The notes below the pieces were generated by a model. That model did no database searches. It was given only the letters and a program-made list of their open reading frames with translations, and was not told the origin of the DNA. DNA of 64,000 nt from Lutimonas vermicola. GTDB taxonomy: Bacteria; Bacteroidota; Bacteroidia; Flavobacteriales; Flavobacteriaceae. The translations under genes were made by a program, and so were the position numbers. Positions 1-7,088 of this stretch are shown here, piece by piece (position 1 is the first letter of the stretch; the number at the start of each line of letters is the position of its first letter). Location of the stretch: positions 496,001 through 560,000 of the forward strand of contig NZ_JBCDNA010000003.1 of NCBI RefSeq assembly GCF_038433205.1, in the 5' to 3' direction.

Positions 1-177
1 GAATGCTTTTAATTTTCGGTTTGAATCTATTGCCTTTTCAGAGTTGTCCTCAGATATGATCAAGGCTCCCTGATACGAATTATATGGAATCGCCAAACCC
101 TTTGAGTCTTTTATAATGCCGTATTCTCCAAATAGCAGGATCTTAGCGTAAAAAAGTGGGCCGTTCATTTCGTCCAT
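1..177 (-). CDS. mvk: mevalonate kinase, N-terminal fragment (runs off the left edge)
   Basis: The first 59 codons of a GHMP-family kinase are visible, reading leftward out of the window. The N-terminus has the family strand KILLFGEYGII (residues 12-22) followed by GLAIPY, typical of mevalonate kinases, which phosphorylate mevalonate in the cytosol. It lies 99 bases downstream of mvaD on the same strand, which supports a mevalonate-pathway role. The start at 177 is the outermost in-frame ATG; a second ATG at 168 is possible. A reverse-strand TATATTTG box (193-200) sits just upstream and may give it its own promoter, though no -33 TTG is seen. The ATP-binding glycine-rich loop lies outside the window, so mevalonate rather than another GHMP substrate is inferred. 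Confidence 0.75.
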   Translation of the reverse strand, partial: MDEMNGPLFYAKILLFGEYGIIKDSKGLAIPYNSYQGALIISEDNSEKAIDSNRKLKAF

Positions 178-276
178 TTAATAAATTCGGTACAAATATA
201 AGAGAAAAATACTTTAAATCTATGTGCTTGATAATAAACGCATAAATTCTTTAAAACTTGTATACGTTTTAATTAT

Positions 277-1380
277 TTAATTCTTTTCTTCATGTGATAG
301 GAGTTGAGCTCCAAATCCTACATGGTCACTGATAAATTGATTGTTTTCGCAAAAGCCGATCAATTCCTTGTTTATAAAACTGCTGACCAGGTCTTTATCT
401 TTTTCTGGGAAAAGAATATGTACGTTAGCTCCGGCATCGAGTGTAAAACAAATATGGGAACCGGAAGTCTTTCTAAAATCCCAGATTCTTTCTATGATTT
501 CCAAAGTATTCGGCTTCATTAGAATGAAATAGGGATCTGAAGTCATCATCATGGCATGAAGCGACAAAGCTTCTTTTTCTACAATTTCAATAAATGTATC
601 GAGATCACCATTTTTTAAAATTGGGATCAGCCTGCTCATTGAATCCTGTGCCTGATTAAATCTGGCCTTTGCAAAAGGATGCCCCAGCATTAGGTTGTGG
701 CCAACTGTAGAGGACACCTGTTTCACCCCCTTGTCAACAAGTAGTATCGTATCTTGGAAAGTGTTAAAAACCTTATGGATGTCTCCTGGAAATCTTATTC
801 CGTATTGATCATTGCTTCCTTGGATACGCGGATGTTTCCCCCAAACTACCAAAGGGCCTTCGATGCTTCTTGCGGCACTCCCGGAGCCGAGCCTTGCCAG
901 AAAAGAAGCTTTTTCTTTGAAATGATTTTCTGTGATCCGGGGATCAATAATTTTCTGGAGGCTCATCAAACAAAGAGCAAGTGCACTAAGTCCACTGGCA
1001 CTTGAAGCTATTCCGCTGCTGTGAGGGAAAGAATTTTGTGTATGAATTTCGAAACTAAACTGTTCTATAAAAGGAACGTACGAAGCGATTCTAGCAAAGA
1101 ATTTTTCGATTTTGGGTCTAAAGCCCGGTTTTTCTTCACCTTCAAAAAAGACTTTAAAATCAAATGATCCGGAAGGGCTTGGTTTAGGCGAATAACTCAA
1201 GGTTGTGTGGGTATGGCAATTTGACAAGGTAAAACTGATGGAGGCATTTTTAGGAATTTGAGGCTCAGTTTTCCCCCAGTATTTTACCAATGCGATATTG
1301 CTGGGACTCTCCCACGACACACTTCCTTTTTGCGTGTATGGCAGATCATTATTATTAAAAACAAAGTGATTTTCTGTCAA
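277..1380 (-). CDS. mvaD: diphosphomevalonate decarboxylase
   Basis: A 367-residue cytosolic GHMP-fold enzyme that converts mevalonate 5-diphosphate to isopentenyl diphosphate with ATP, the last step of the mevalonate pathway. The N-terminal signature SPSNIALVKYWGK (about residues 26-38) is diagnostic of the family. A glycine/serine loop SGIASSASGLSAL (about 122-134) and a GSGSAARS segment (about 165-172) form the phosphate-binding part. The C-terminal FTLDAGANVH resembles the conserved Asp-Ala-Gly region of the active site. Length is slightly above the roughly 330 usual in bacteria because of a leader of about 20 residues. Mevalonate kinase follows on the same strand. A second GHMP kinase at 9923-10840 may supply the missing phosphomevalonate kinase step. 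Confidence 0.93.
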   Translation of the reverse strand: MTENHFVFNNNDLPYTQKGSVSWESPSNIALVKYWGKTEPQIPKNASISFTLSNCHTHTTLSYSPKPSPSGSFDFKVFFEGEEKPGFRPKIEKFFARIASYVPFIEQFSFEIHTQNSFPHSSGIASSASGLSALALCLMSLQKIIDPRITENHFKEKASFLARLGSGSAARSIEGPLVVWGKHPRIQGSNDQYGIRFPGDIHKVFNTFQDTILLVDKGVKQVSSTVGHNLMLGHPFAKARFNQAQDSMSRLIPILKNGDLDTFIEIVEKEALSLHAMMMTSDPYFILMKPNTLEIIERIWDFRKTSGSHICFTLDAGANVHILFPEKDKDLVSSFINKELIGFCENNQFISDHVGFGAQLLSHEEKN

Positions 1381-1415
1381 AATAAGGGTTGTTTCAGCAA
1401 AGATAATTTATTTAA

Positions 1416-2132
1416 TTAAATAGTATCCAATCTTTGTTTGACATCATTCTTATAACTGCGACTTATAGGAATGGCCTTATTTTTTATTTCAATAAATTCC
1501 GGGGTAAATGACTGAATTTTATTGATAGAAACAATATAGGATCTGTGCACCCTCATAAAATCCTGTTTCGGCAATTTGGCTTCAATACTCGAAATAGTTT
1601 CACGTGTGATGATCACTTTGTTGTTTACATGAATTTTAAGGTAATCAGATAAACTTTCAATATAGTCAAGTTCGTCAAAATTGATTTTGACCATTTTTCT
1701 GTCTGCTCTGACAAAAATAAAATCTGATTTTTCATAGCTGATCTCTCTCTCTTCTTCCTGTTGATAAGGGGAATTTTCATTTTTATATTTATTGATCGAT
1801 TGAATTAACCTTCCAAAAGAGATAGGCTTGAGCAAATAATCAACCGCTTTTAAGTCAAATCCGTCTACGGCATATTCCCGATAGGCTGTGGTAAAGATGA
1901 TCTTGATCTTTTTATTAATTGATTTGGCAAAAGACAATCCCGAAACTTCAGGCATATTGATGTCAAGAAAAATGAGGTCAATTGATTGTAAATTGATAAT
2001 GTTAAATGCTTCGACGGCATTCTTACAAGAACCCACAATATCTATTGCTTCTATTCTTTTCAGATGATTTTCTAAAATTTCCCGAGCCATGGGTTCGTCA
2101 TCGACGATGATACATTTTATAGGGTTATTCAT
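1416..2132 (-). CDS. LytTR-family response regulator
   Basis: A 238-residue two-component response regulator. Residues 1-120 are a receiver domain with the acidic DDE pocket near residues 11-13, phospho-acceptor Asp57 (in LIFLD) and the conserved Lys in YLLKPIS. Residues about 137-238 are a LytTR DNA-binding domain, with the FVRADRKMVKI, YIESLSDYLKI and RVHRSYIVSINKI blocks of that family. It follows its histidine kinase with a single-base gap (kinase stop ends at 2134, regulator ATG at 2132), so the two are co-transcribed and very probably partners. The target genes cannot be read from the window. The call to family is firm; the stimulus is unknown. Confidence 0.93.
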   Translation of the reverse strand: MNNPIKCIIVDDEPMAREILENHLKRIEAIDIVGSCKNAVEAFNIINLQSIDLIFLDINMPEVSGLSFAKSINKKIKIIFTTAYREYAVDGFDLKAVDYLLKPISFGRLIQSINKYKNENSPYQQEEEREISYEKSDFIFVRADRKMVKINFDELDYIESLSDYLKIHVNNKVIITRETISSIEAKLPKQDFMRVHRSYIVSINKIQSFTPEFIEIKNKAIPISRSYKNDVKQRLDTI

Positions 2133-2133
2133 C

Positions 2134-3210
2134 TCAAATGTTATTTATATTTTTGATAAGGAGATCAACCAAAAACCAATCATTATTGATATTGACCTCA
2201 AGTTTGTAACTGTTGGGATAGATAAGATCTAATCTCTTTTTTATGTTTTGAAGACCGATCCCGGATGTTTTATGGCTTTGATTTTCCTGTTTAACAGAAT
2301 TTTTTATTTCAAAATGAAGCACATGATCTTCAAGTTTTATTTTTATATGGACTTGTAAATACCCGTCTATCAAGTTGCCATGCTTAAAGGCATTTTCAAC
2401 GAAGGGTATAAGTAGCATTGGAGGGATCATTTTATGTTTAAAGGAACCTTCGGTTTGAAAGGAGACTTTAAGCGTGTCTTGGAACCTGATTCTTTCCAAC
2501 TCAATGTATTCCTTTAAATGCATGACCTCTTCTTCAAGGCTCACTTTGGGCTTGTTGACCTGATACAGTATATAATCAAGAAGGTTGGAAAGTTTAAGAA
2601 TAATGTCGGATGTGTTCCTGGAGCGCTTTAGAGCAAAGCCATAAATAGTATTCAGGGTATTGAATAAAAAATGAGGGTGAATTTGTTTTTTAAGGTATTG
2701 TAATTCCTGGTCCTTGAGCTGTAACTGGGTTTCAAGTATTTTATTTTCGAGTTCTTTGTTTTTGGATTCCGTTCTAAAATTATGATTCAATAGGTTTACA
2801 AAACTCACCACCATGACAATGAGATAGACCAAAATAAGCACAAAGACATAATTCTTGCTCATTGGGGGCATTTTTTCAATATTCAGATTGGATAAGAATA
2901 CCAGGCTGGCGAATATCGTCATAAGTATAAGCCAGGTGGAAAGAATAACCGTATAGATACTGTACAGTATAAAAAGGGCGTATTTTTTTTCAAGCAGGTA
3001 CCTGGGAATGAGATAATACACAACAAAGTACGTTGTAATCATGGTCACCGGAATCAGAAAGGTGGAAAACCATGTAACATAATTGGCATCAGTTGAATTA
3101 TAGCTAAAAAAATAGACATAAAAGAACCAGACGCCAATCCAAAAGAGGAAATGCGAAAGGATAAATCGCGAATTGATTAATTTCCTGAGATCCATTGCTG
3201 CAAGTTGCAT
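2134..3210 (-). CDS. LytS/YehU-type sensor histidine kinase
   Basis: A 358-residue membrane histidine kinase. Four hydrophobic spans fill residues about 15-145 with short connecting loops and no large periplasmic sensor. A coiled-coil stretch (about 148-172) leads into the HisKA-like motif QIHPHFLFNTLN, where His180 is the likely phosphorylated residue. The ATPase part has PFVENAFKHG (N box) and a GIGLQNIKKRL G-box near the C-terminus. It is paired with the LytTR regulator just downstream. The start at 3210 is chosen as the longest form; an internal ATG at 3195 (MDLRKLIN) is equally plausible. The signal sensed is unknown; small multi-span sensors of this type often respond to envelope stress. 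Confidence 0.92.
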   Translation of the reverse strand: MQLAAMDLRKLINSRFILSHFLFWIGVWFFYVYFFSYNSTDANYVTWFSTFLIPVTMITTYFVVYYLIPRYLLEKKYALFILYSIYTVILSTWLILMTIFASLVFLSNLNIEKMPPMSKNYVFVLILVYLIVMVVSFVNLLNHNFRTESKNKELENKILETQLQLKDQELQYLKKQIHPHFLFNTLNTIYGFALKRSRNTSDIILKLSNLLDYILYQVNKPKVSLEEEVMHLKEYIELERIRFQDTLKVSFQTEGSFKHKMIPPMLLIPFVENAFKHGNLIDGYLQVHIKIKLEDHVLHFEIKNSVKQENQSHKTSGIGLQNIKKRLDLIYPNSYKLEVNINNDWFLVDLLIKNINNI

Positions 3211-3403
3211 ATTTTATTTTAATTGGACATTTTTAAAAGGTGAATGACTAAATTTGAGATGGATTCAACCAAATTTGATTGATAAAATAAAAATCAGGTA
3301 TAATGGTCAAATCCGTTGCTATTTGGTTCATTCGTCGCAAAAAACAATAAGCAGGAGTTCATTTTTCTATTTTTGAACCTATTAATCTTAAAACTACATT
3401 ATT

Positions 3404-3754
3404 ATGTTATTTGATCGTTTGAATGAAGGTGGACCATTTTTTATGTACCCCCTGTTTTTTATTTTAATTTTGTTGATTATTCTAATTGTTAAAGCGTTTT
3501 TGCAAAAAGGGTTAGCAGACAAAAATATCAGTCTAATCAGCTCCATTGCCTTATTTGCTATAGTTTGGGGTTTTCTTGGCCAAATCATTGGTTTAATAGG
3601 TGCTTTTGACGCAATTGAATCCTATGGGGAGGTATCGGCAGAGATGTTGGCCGGGGGCTTGAAGGTTGCCTCTCTTGCCCCGGTTTTTGGAATGTTCATT
3701 TTTCTTGTCGGAAGACTGGGAATTATCATTCTCACCTGGATAAAAAAGGACTGA
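3404..3754 (+). CDS. small ExbB/TolQ/MotA-like membrane protein
   Basis: A 116-residue protein with three hydrophobic spans (about residues 14-33, 43-66 and 90-112). The GLIGAFDAI and GLKVASLAPVFG segments resemble the last two helices of MotA/TolQ/ExbB proton-channel subunits, which drive TonB- or Tol-type energy transfer across the envelope. It is about half the length of a normal ExbB and has no cytoplasmic domain, and no ExbD partner lies beside it. A TATTTTTG box at 3368-3375 is a possible -7 element 28 bases ahead of the ATG. It is followed by a perfect 13-bp hairpin (3785-3819). The family assignment is by resemblance; energy coupling is not shown. Confidence 0.7.
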   Translation: MLFDRLNEGGPFFMYPLFFILILLIILIVKAFLQKGLADKNISLISSIALFAIVWGFLGQIIGLIGAFDAIESYGEVSAEMLAGGLKVASLAPVFGMFIFLVGRLGIIILTWIKKD

Positions 3755-3784
3755 CTTCTAAATAAATTAATAGGATTGAGCAAG

Positions 3785-3819
3785 AAGATATCCATTTCCT
3801 GATGTGAAATGGATATCTT
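3785..3819 (+). terminator. perfect 13-bp hairpin after the ExbB-like gene
   Basis: Arms AAGATATCCATTT (3785-3797) and AAATGGATATCTT (3807-3819) pair perfectly around a 9-base loop. There is only a short T run after it, so it is a weak intrinsic terminator at best. The right arm overlaps a TATCTTTG sequence (3814-3821) that fits the Bacteroidota -7 box, so the same bases could terminate one transcript and start the next. Confidence 0.5.
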
Positions 3820-3836
3820 TGCCGTAAAAATCAGAA

Positions 3837-4073
3837 TTGAATAGAAAAATCAAATTAATATGGGACTTCAGAGGGCCGGAAGCACTTGAAATAGCAAGGC
3901 ATCATGTTGTTCATCTCGAAGAATTTGCAGTAAAAGAGAAGTTATACTTTTATGAAACGGGTACAAGTCCGATTTCAGATATGTATTGTATCGCCTATAT
4001 TACAGTTAATGAGAGTGATATGATTGTTTACAGAGATGCTCTGGTTCCTCATAGAGGAGAAGTTGCCCAATAA
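3837..4073 (+). CDS. short conserved-looking hypothetical protein (TTG start)
   Basis: A 78-residue ORF with no recognised family. The only in-frame initiator before the body of the protein is TTG at 3837; no ATG is available in frame nearby. The composition looks like a real soluble protein (mixed alpha/beta, charged, with His-His at residues 22-23 and several aromatic residues). The segment around residues 28-60 alternates hydrophobic and polar residues like a ferredoxin-type fold. It stands between the hairpin at 3785-3819 and the arsenic operon promoter, with its own candidate -7 box at 3814-3821. Function unknown; the existence of the gene is more likely than not. Confidence 0.55.
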   Translation: MNRKIKLIWDFRGPEALEIARHHVVHLEEFAVKEKLYFYETGTSPISDMYCIAYITVNESDMIVYRDALVPHRGEVAQ

Positions 4074-4104
4074 ATTAAACAAAAACTTTTTTTTATAAAT
4101 ATTA

Positions 4105-4120
4105 ATCGTATATTTGCGAT
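4105..4120 (+). promoter_or_regulatory. ArsR operator overlapping the ars promoter -7 box
   Basis: ATCGTATATTTGCGAT is a near palindrome (12 of 16 positions symmetric, with ATCG/CGAT ends). It contains TATATTTG (4109-4116), a match to the Bacteroidota -7 element TAnnTTTG. It lies 16 bases ahead of arsR. A winged-helix repressor bound here would block initiation, so autoregulation of the arsenic operon is inferred. No -33 TTG is seen at the right distance. Confidence 0.6.
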
Positions 4121-4136
4121 GAACAATTAACTACAT

Positions 4137-4469
4137 ATGAAAAGATCCGCTAAAGATTTTGACTATTCGGGAGAGACCGAACAACTTGCCAAGTTTGCCA
4201 AAGCACTTGGGCACCCGGCCAGAATTATTATACTCAAGCATTTGAGCAATCAGAGTTGCTGTTTTACAGGTGACCTCCTGGATGTTTTGCCACTTGCCCA
4301 ATCTACAGTCTCTCAACACCTGAAGGAATTAAAAGAAGCAGGCCTCATTATTGGCGAAGTAAACCCTCCGAAAGTAAAATATTGTATCAATACAAAGAAT
4401 TGGGGCATTGCTCAGCAATTATTTTCTACACTTTTCAAAGAGGATTTTTCGAAGATCAATTGTTGCTGA
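4137..4469 (+). CDS. arsR: ArsR-family metalloregulator of the arsenic operon
   Basis: A 110-residue winged-helix repressor expected to leave its operator when arsenite binds. The DNA-recognition helix region reads AQSTVSQHLKELKEAGL (about residues 54-70), the hallmark of the family. Candidate arsenite ligands are the adjacent Cys41-Cys42 at the start of the helix-turn-helix region, with Cys83 and the terminal Cys109-Cys110. The classic CVC motif is absent, so the metal site is of a different arrangement. It is the first gene of an operon and its promoter carries a palindrome at 4105-4120. The next gene starts one base after its stop codon. Confidence 0.92.
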   Translation: MKRSAKDFDYSGETEQLAKFAKALGHPARIIILKHLSNQSCCFTGDLLDVLPLAQSTVSQHLKELKEAGLIIGEVNPPKVKYCINTKNWGIAQQLFSTLFKEDFSKINCC

Positions 4470-4470
4470 C

Positions 4471-4974
4471 ATGAAAACTCAACTTATAGAGATCATACCT
4501 ATGATATCAGCTCACTGGGCAGAAGTTGCCAATATTTATAAGGAAGGTATAGAGACTGGAATGGCAACCTTTGAGAAGGAGGTGCCTTCGTGGGAATACT
4601 GGGATAGCCAGCATATTAAAACATGCCGGCTTGTGGCAACAATGCAGGGCTCTGTTGTTGGCTGGGCAGGCCTTTCACCGGTTTCCTCCCGATGTGTTTA
4701 TGGTGGGGTAGCGGAGGTAAGCGTATATGTGTCCCCTGATGCCCGTGGAAAAGGCGTTGGAGAGCAATTGATGAAGAGTCTCATATCGGAAAGTGAATTG
4801 AGAGGGTACTGGACTTTACAATCCGGAATTTTTCCTGAAAATAAAGCCAGTATAAAATTACATGAAAAATCAGGGTTTAGATGTATTGGATTTAGGGAAA
4901 GAATCGGTCAGTTAAACGGGATTTGGAAAAATAATATTTTGATGGAAAGAAGAAGCAAAACAGCAGGTTTGTAA
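4471..4974 (+). CDS. arsN: GNAT acetyltransferase, ArsN/phosphinothricin acetyltransferase-like
   Basis: A 167-residue N-acetyltransferase. ANIYKEGIETGMATFE (about residues 20-35) matches the N-terminal block of phosphinothricin acetyltransferases and ArsN, and VYVSPDARGKGVGEQLM (about 89-105) is the acetyl-CoA pyrophosphate loop. Family members acetylate the amino group of phosphinothricin or of the organoarsenical arsinothricin. Its position directly after arsR (one-base gap) and before acr3/arsC favours the arsenic role, which is inferred. The ATG at 4471 was chosen because an upstream in-frame ATG at 4408 would lie inside arsR. It could also act on methionine sulfoximine or another amino acid analogue. 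Confidence 0.82.
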   Translation: MKTQLIEIIPMISAHWAEVANIYKEGIETGMATFEKEVPSWEYWDSQHIKTCRLVATMQGSVVGWAGLSPVSSRCVYGGVAEVSVYVSPDARGKGVGEQLMKSLISESELRGYWTLQSGIFPENKASIKLHEKSGFRCIGFRERIGQLNGIWKNNILMERRSKTAGL

Positions 4975-5043
4975 AAACGGACCCTGTTTTTTTGAAACAA
5001 TTGAATACAAGTTGAACAATTAATTATAAAAAAAAGAAATACG

Positions 5044-5526
5044 ATGAAAGTAAAGGAATTTGTAAAAGTCTTAGAACAGCATCAAGATAAGGAGTTGTTG
5101 TTTTCATTTGCTCAGGACAAATTTGCGGGGGCAAATTATCATTTAACCGAGGTGAAAAATGTACAGTTTGATACAACAGACTGCGGAGGAAAGACCAATT
5201 TCTGGGAAGAAACACAATTCCAGCTCTGGGAAAGTCCTGATGAGTTGGAAAAAACGGATTTTATGACAACAGACAAGATCAGGGCTATTATTAGCAGGGT
5301 AAATGGCATTAAACCTATAAAATGGGAGACTGAATTAAAACTGGAATACGGAAATGATAATTTCCCCACATCTGTCATGCCGATCGATAAGATTAGCCAT
5401 GATGAAAACCGTGTCTATGTTTATTTGTTTTCTGAGGCGACCAGATGTAAAGCCCATGATCAATGCAGTATAGCTATAGAACCTGAAAAGGAGGAGGCCT
5501 GCTGCGCAGGGTCAAATTGTTGTTAA
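5044..5526 (+). CDS. DUF6428-like cysteine-rich protein of ars operons
   Basis: A 160-residue soluble protein that I match by eye to DUF6428, a Bacteroidota family found in arsenic resistance operons. The body is conserved and mixed alpha/beta, with Cys47 in a DCGGK turn. The tail is rich in thiols: Cys135, Cys141, Cys153, Cys154, Cys159 and Cys160. Such vicinal cysteines can bind arsenite, so a buffering or chaperone role handing As(III) to the pump is a reasonable inference, not established. It sits between the arsN-like gene and acr3 and is part of the same transcript, with only a 52-base gap to acr3. Confidence 0.75.
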   Translation: MKVKEFVKVLEQHQDKELLFSFAQDKFAGANYHLTEVKNVQFDTTDCGGKTNFWEETQFQLWESPDELEKTDFMTTDKIRAIISRVNGIKPIKWETELKLEYGNDNFPTSVMPIDKISHDENRVYVYLFSEATRCKAHDQCSIAIEPEKEEACCAGSNCC

Positions 5527-5578
5527 ATACGAAGGAAGATCTGAATTAAATAATTTACTTTAGCGCAAATTTAATGGG

Positions 5579-6616
5579 ATGAAAACAAGGTTAAAGCTTT
5601 TAGACAGATATCTGACATTATGGATTTTTTTAGCCATGGCCCTTGGGGTTTCACTGGGAGTGATTTTTCCGGATATCTCCACTATGAATGAAAAGTTATC
5701 TGTTGGAACTACGAATCTTCCATTAGCCCTTGGTTTGATCCTGATGATGTATCCTCCTTTGGCTAAGGTTGATTATAAATTGATTCCGTCTATTTTTAAG
5801 GATACTAAATTAATGAGGCTGTCGCTCTTTTTGAACTGGATCGTTGGCCCGATCCTGATGTTCCTTCTGGCTATTATTTTTCTCAGGGATTATCCGGGGT
5901 ATATGACAGGCCTGATATTGATCGGATTGGCAAGGTGTATTGCCATGGTGATTGTTTGGAACGATTTGGCAGGAGGCAGCAGAGAGTATGGAGCCACTTT
6001 AATTGCATTGAATAGTGTTTTCCAGGTCTTTACCTATAGTTTTTATGCCTGGTTGTTTATTACGGTCTTGCCGCCTTATTTTGGGATACAGGGTTATGAT
6101 GTAAATATTTCTATTTGGGAAGTTTCAAAAAGCGTCCTGATCTATCTGGGAATTCCCTTTGCTGCTGGATTCCTGTCGAGGCATTATTTAGTAAAGATCA
6201 AAGGTATTGACTGGTACAACAGAAAGTTTATTCCATTTATTTCTCCCATAACACTCATCGCGCTTTTAGCAACTATTGTGCTGATGTTCAGTTTAAAGGG
6301 TGATATGATCATGGAATTGCCACTGGATGTTCTTAGAATAGCTGTTCCACTTATTTTGTATTTTGCGATCATGTTCTTTATAAGTTTCTTTATAGCGCAT
6401 AAAAGAGGGGTAGACTATAAACGAAATGCTTCTGTGGCTTTTACAGCTACAGGAAATAATTTTGAGTTAGCCATTGCTGTTGCCATAGCGATATTCGGAA
6501 TTAATTCGCCTCAGGCATTTACAGGCGTCATAGGGCCTTTGATTGAAGTTCCCGTGTTGATTTTACTGGTAAACGTTTCACTGAAACTTAAAAGTAAGTA
6601 TTATGCTAAAAGCTAA
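5579..6616 (+). CDS. acr3: ACR3-type arsenite efflux permease
   Basis: A 345-residue inner-membrane carrier with about ten hydrophobic helices that exports arsenite using the proton gradient. The segment GLARCIAMVIVWNDLAGG contains Cys120, the thiol essential in characterised ACR3 proteins. GVIGPLIEVPVLILLV near the C-terminus holds the conserved Glu. Length and topology are standard for the family (BASS superfamily), and it is distinct from the 12-helix ArsB. It is the efflux step of the operon: ArsC reduces arsenate and Acr3 exports the product. Often annotated arsB in databases. Confidence 0.95.
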   Translation: MKTRLKLLDRYLTLWIFLAMALGVSLGVIFPDISTMNEKLSVGTTNLPLALGLILMMYPPLAKVDYKLIPSIFKDTKLMRLSLFLNWIVGPILMFLLAIIFLRDYPGYMTGLILIGLARCIAMVIVWNDLAGGSREYGATLIALNSVFQVFTYSFYAWLFITVLPPYFGIQGYDVNISIWEVSKSVLIYLGIPFAAGFLSRHYLVKIKGIDWYNRKFIPFISPITLIALLATIVLMFSLKGDMIMELPLDVLRIAVPLILYFAIMFFISFFIAHKRGVDYKRNASVAFTATGNNFELAIAVAIAIFGINSPQAFTGVIGPLIEVPVLILLVNVSLKLKSKYYAKS

Positions 6617-6657
6617 AATTTCAACTCATCAAAAACAAATGATTTAATAAAATTAAC

Positions 6658-7083
6658 ATGAAGAAAAGAATTCTTATTCTATGCACAGGCAACTCCTGTC
6701 GTAGTCAAATGGCTGAAGGGTTTTTAAAAGAATTTGACAAAGATCTTGAAGTTTTTTCCGCCGGAACTCATCCTTCTCATGAGGTACACCCTGTGGCAAT
6801 TCAGGTGATGAAGGAGGTCGGGATAGATCTTAGCAGTCATGTTCCCGAACAGGTTGATCAGTACTTGGGGCAGCCTTTTGATTATGTCATAACGGTTTGC
6901 GGAAGTGCGAAAGAAACCTGTCCTGCTTTTATTGGTGAGGTCAAACATCATTTGCACATTGGTTTTGAAGACCCTGCAGATGCTACCGGAACTATTGAAG
7001 AGGTTTTAACTGAATTCAGAACCATCAGAGACCAGATCAAAAGAGATTTTTTTGAGTTCTATAAGCAAAAAATCAAATCGTAA
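6658..7083 (+). CDS. arsC: thioredoxin-coupled arsenate reductase
   Basis: A 141-residue cytosolic enzyme of the low-molecular-weight phosphatase fold that reduces arsenate to arsenite. The P-loop is CTGNSCRS, with nucleophile Cys9 and Arg15. The relay cysteines Cys81 and Cys88 lie in VCGSAKETCP, equivalent to Cys82 and Cys89 of the Staphylococcus enzyme, so a thioredoxin-recycled triple-cysteine mechanism is supported. The general acid is probably Asp105 in FEDPAD. It is the last gene of the arsenic operon and ends 5 bases before the convergent M28 peptidase gene, with no obvious terminator between them. Confidence 0.95.
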   Translation: MKKRILILCTGNSCRSQMAEGFLKEFDKDLEVFSAGTHPSHEVHPVAIQVMKEVGIDLSSHVPEQVDQYLGQPFDYVITVCGSAKETCPAFIGEVKHHLHIGFEDPADATGTIEEVLTEFRTIRDQIKRDFFEFYKQKIKS

Positions 7084-7088
7084 GATCC

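Noticed and set aside
4137..7083. arsenic operon as a recently acquired mobile island
   Set aside because: No transposase, integrase, flanking direct repeats or tRNA junction is visible, and base composition looks like the neighbours.
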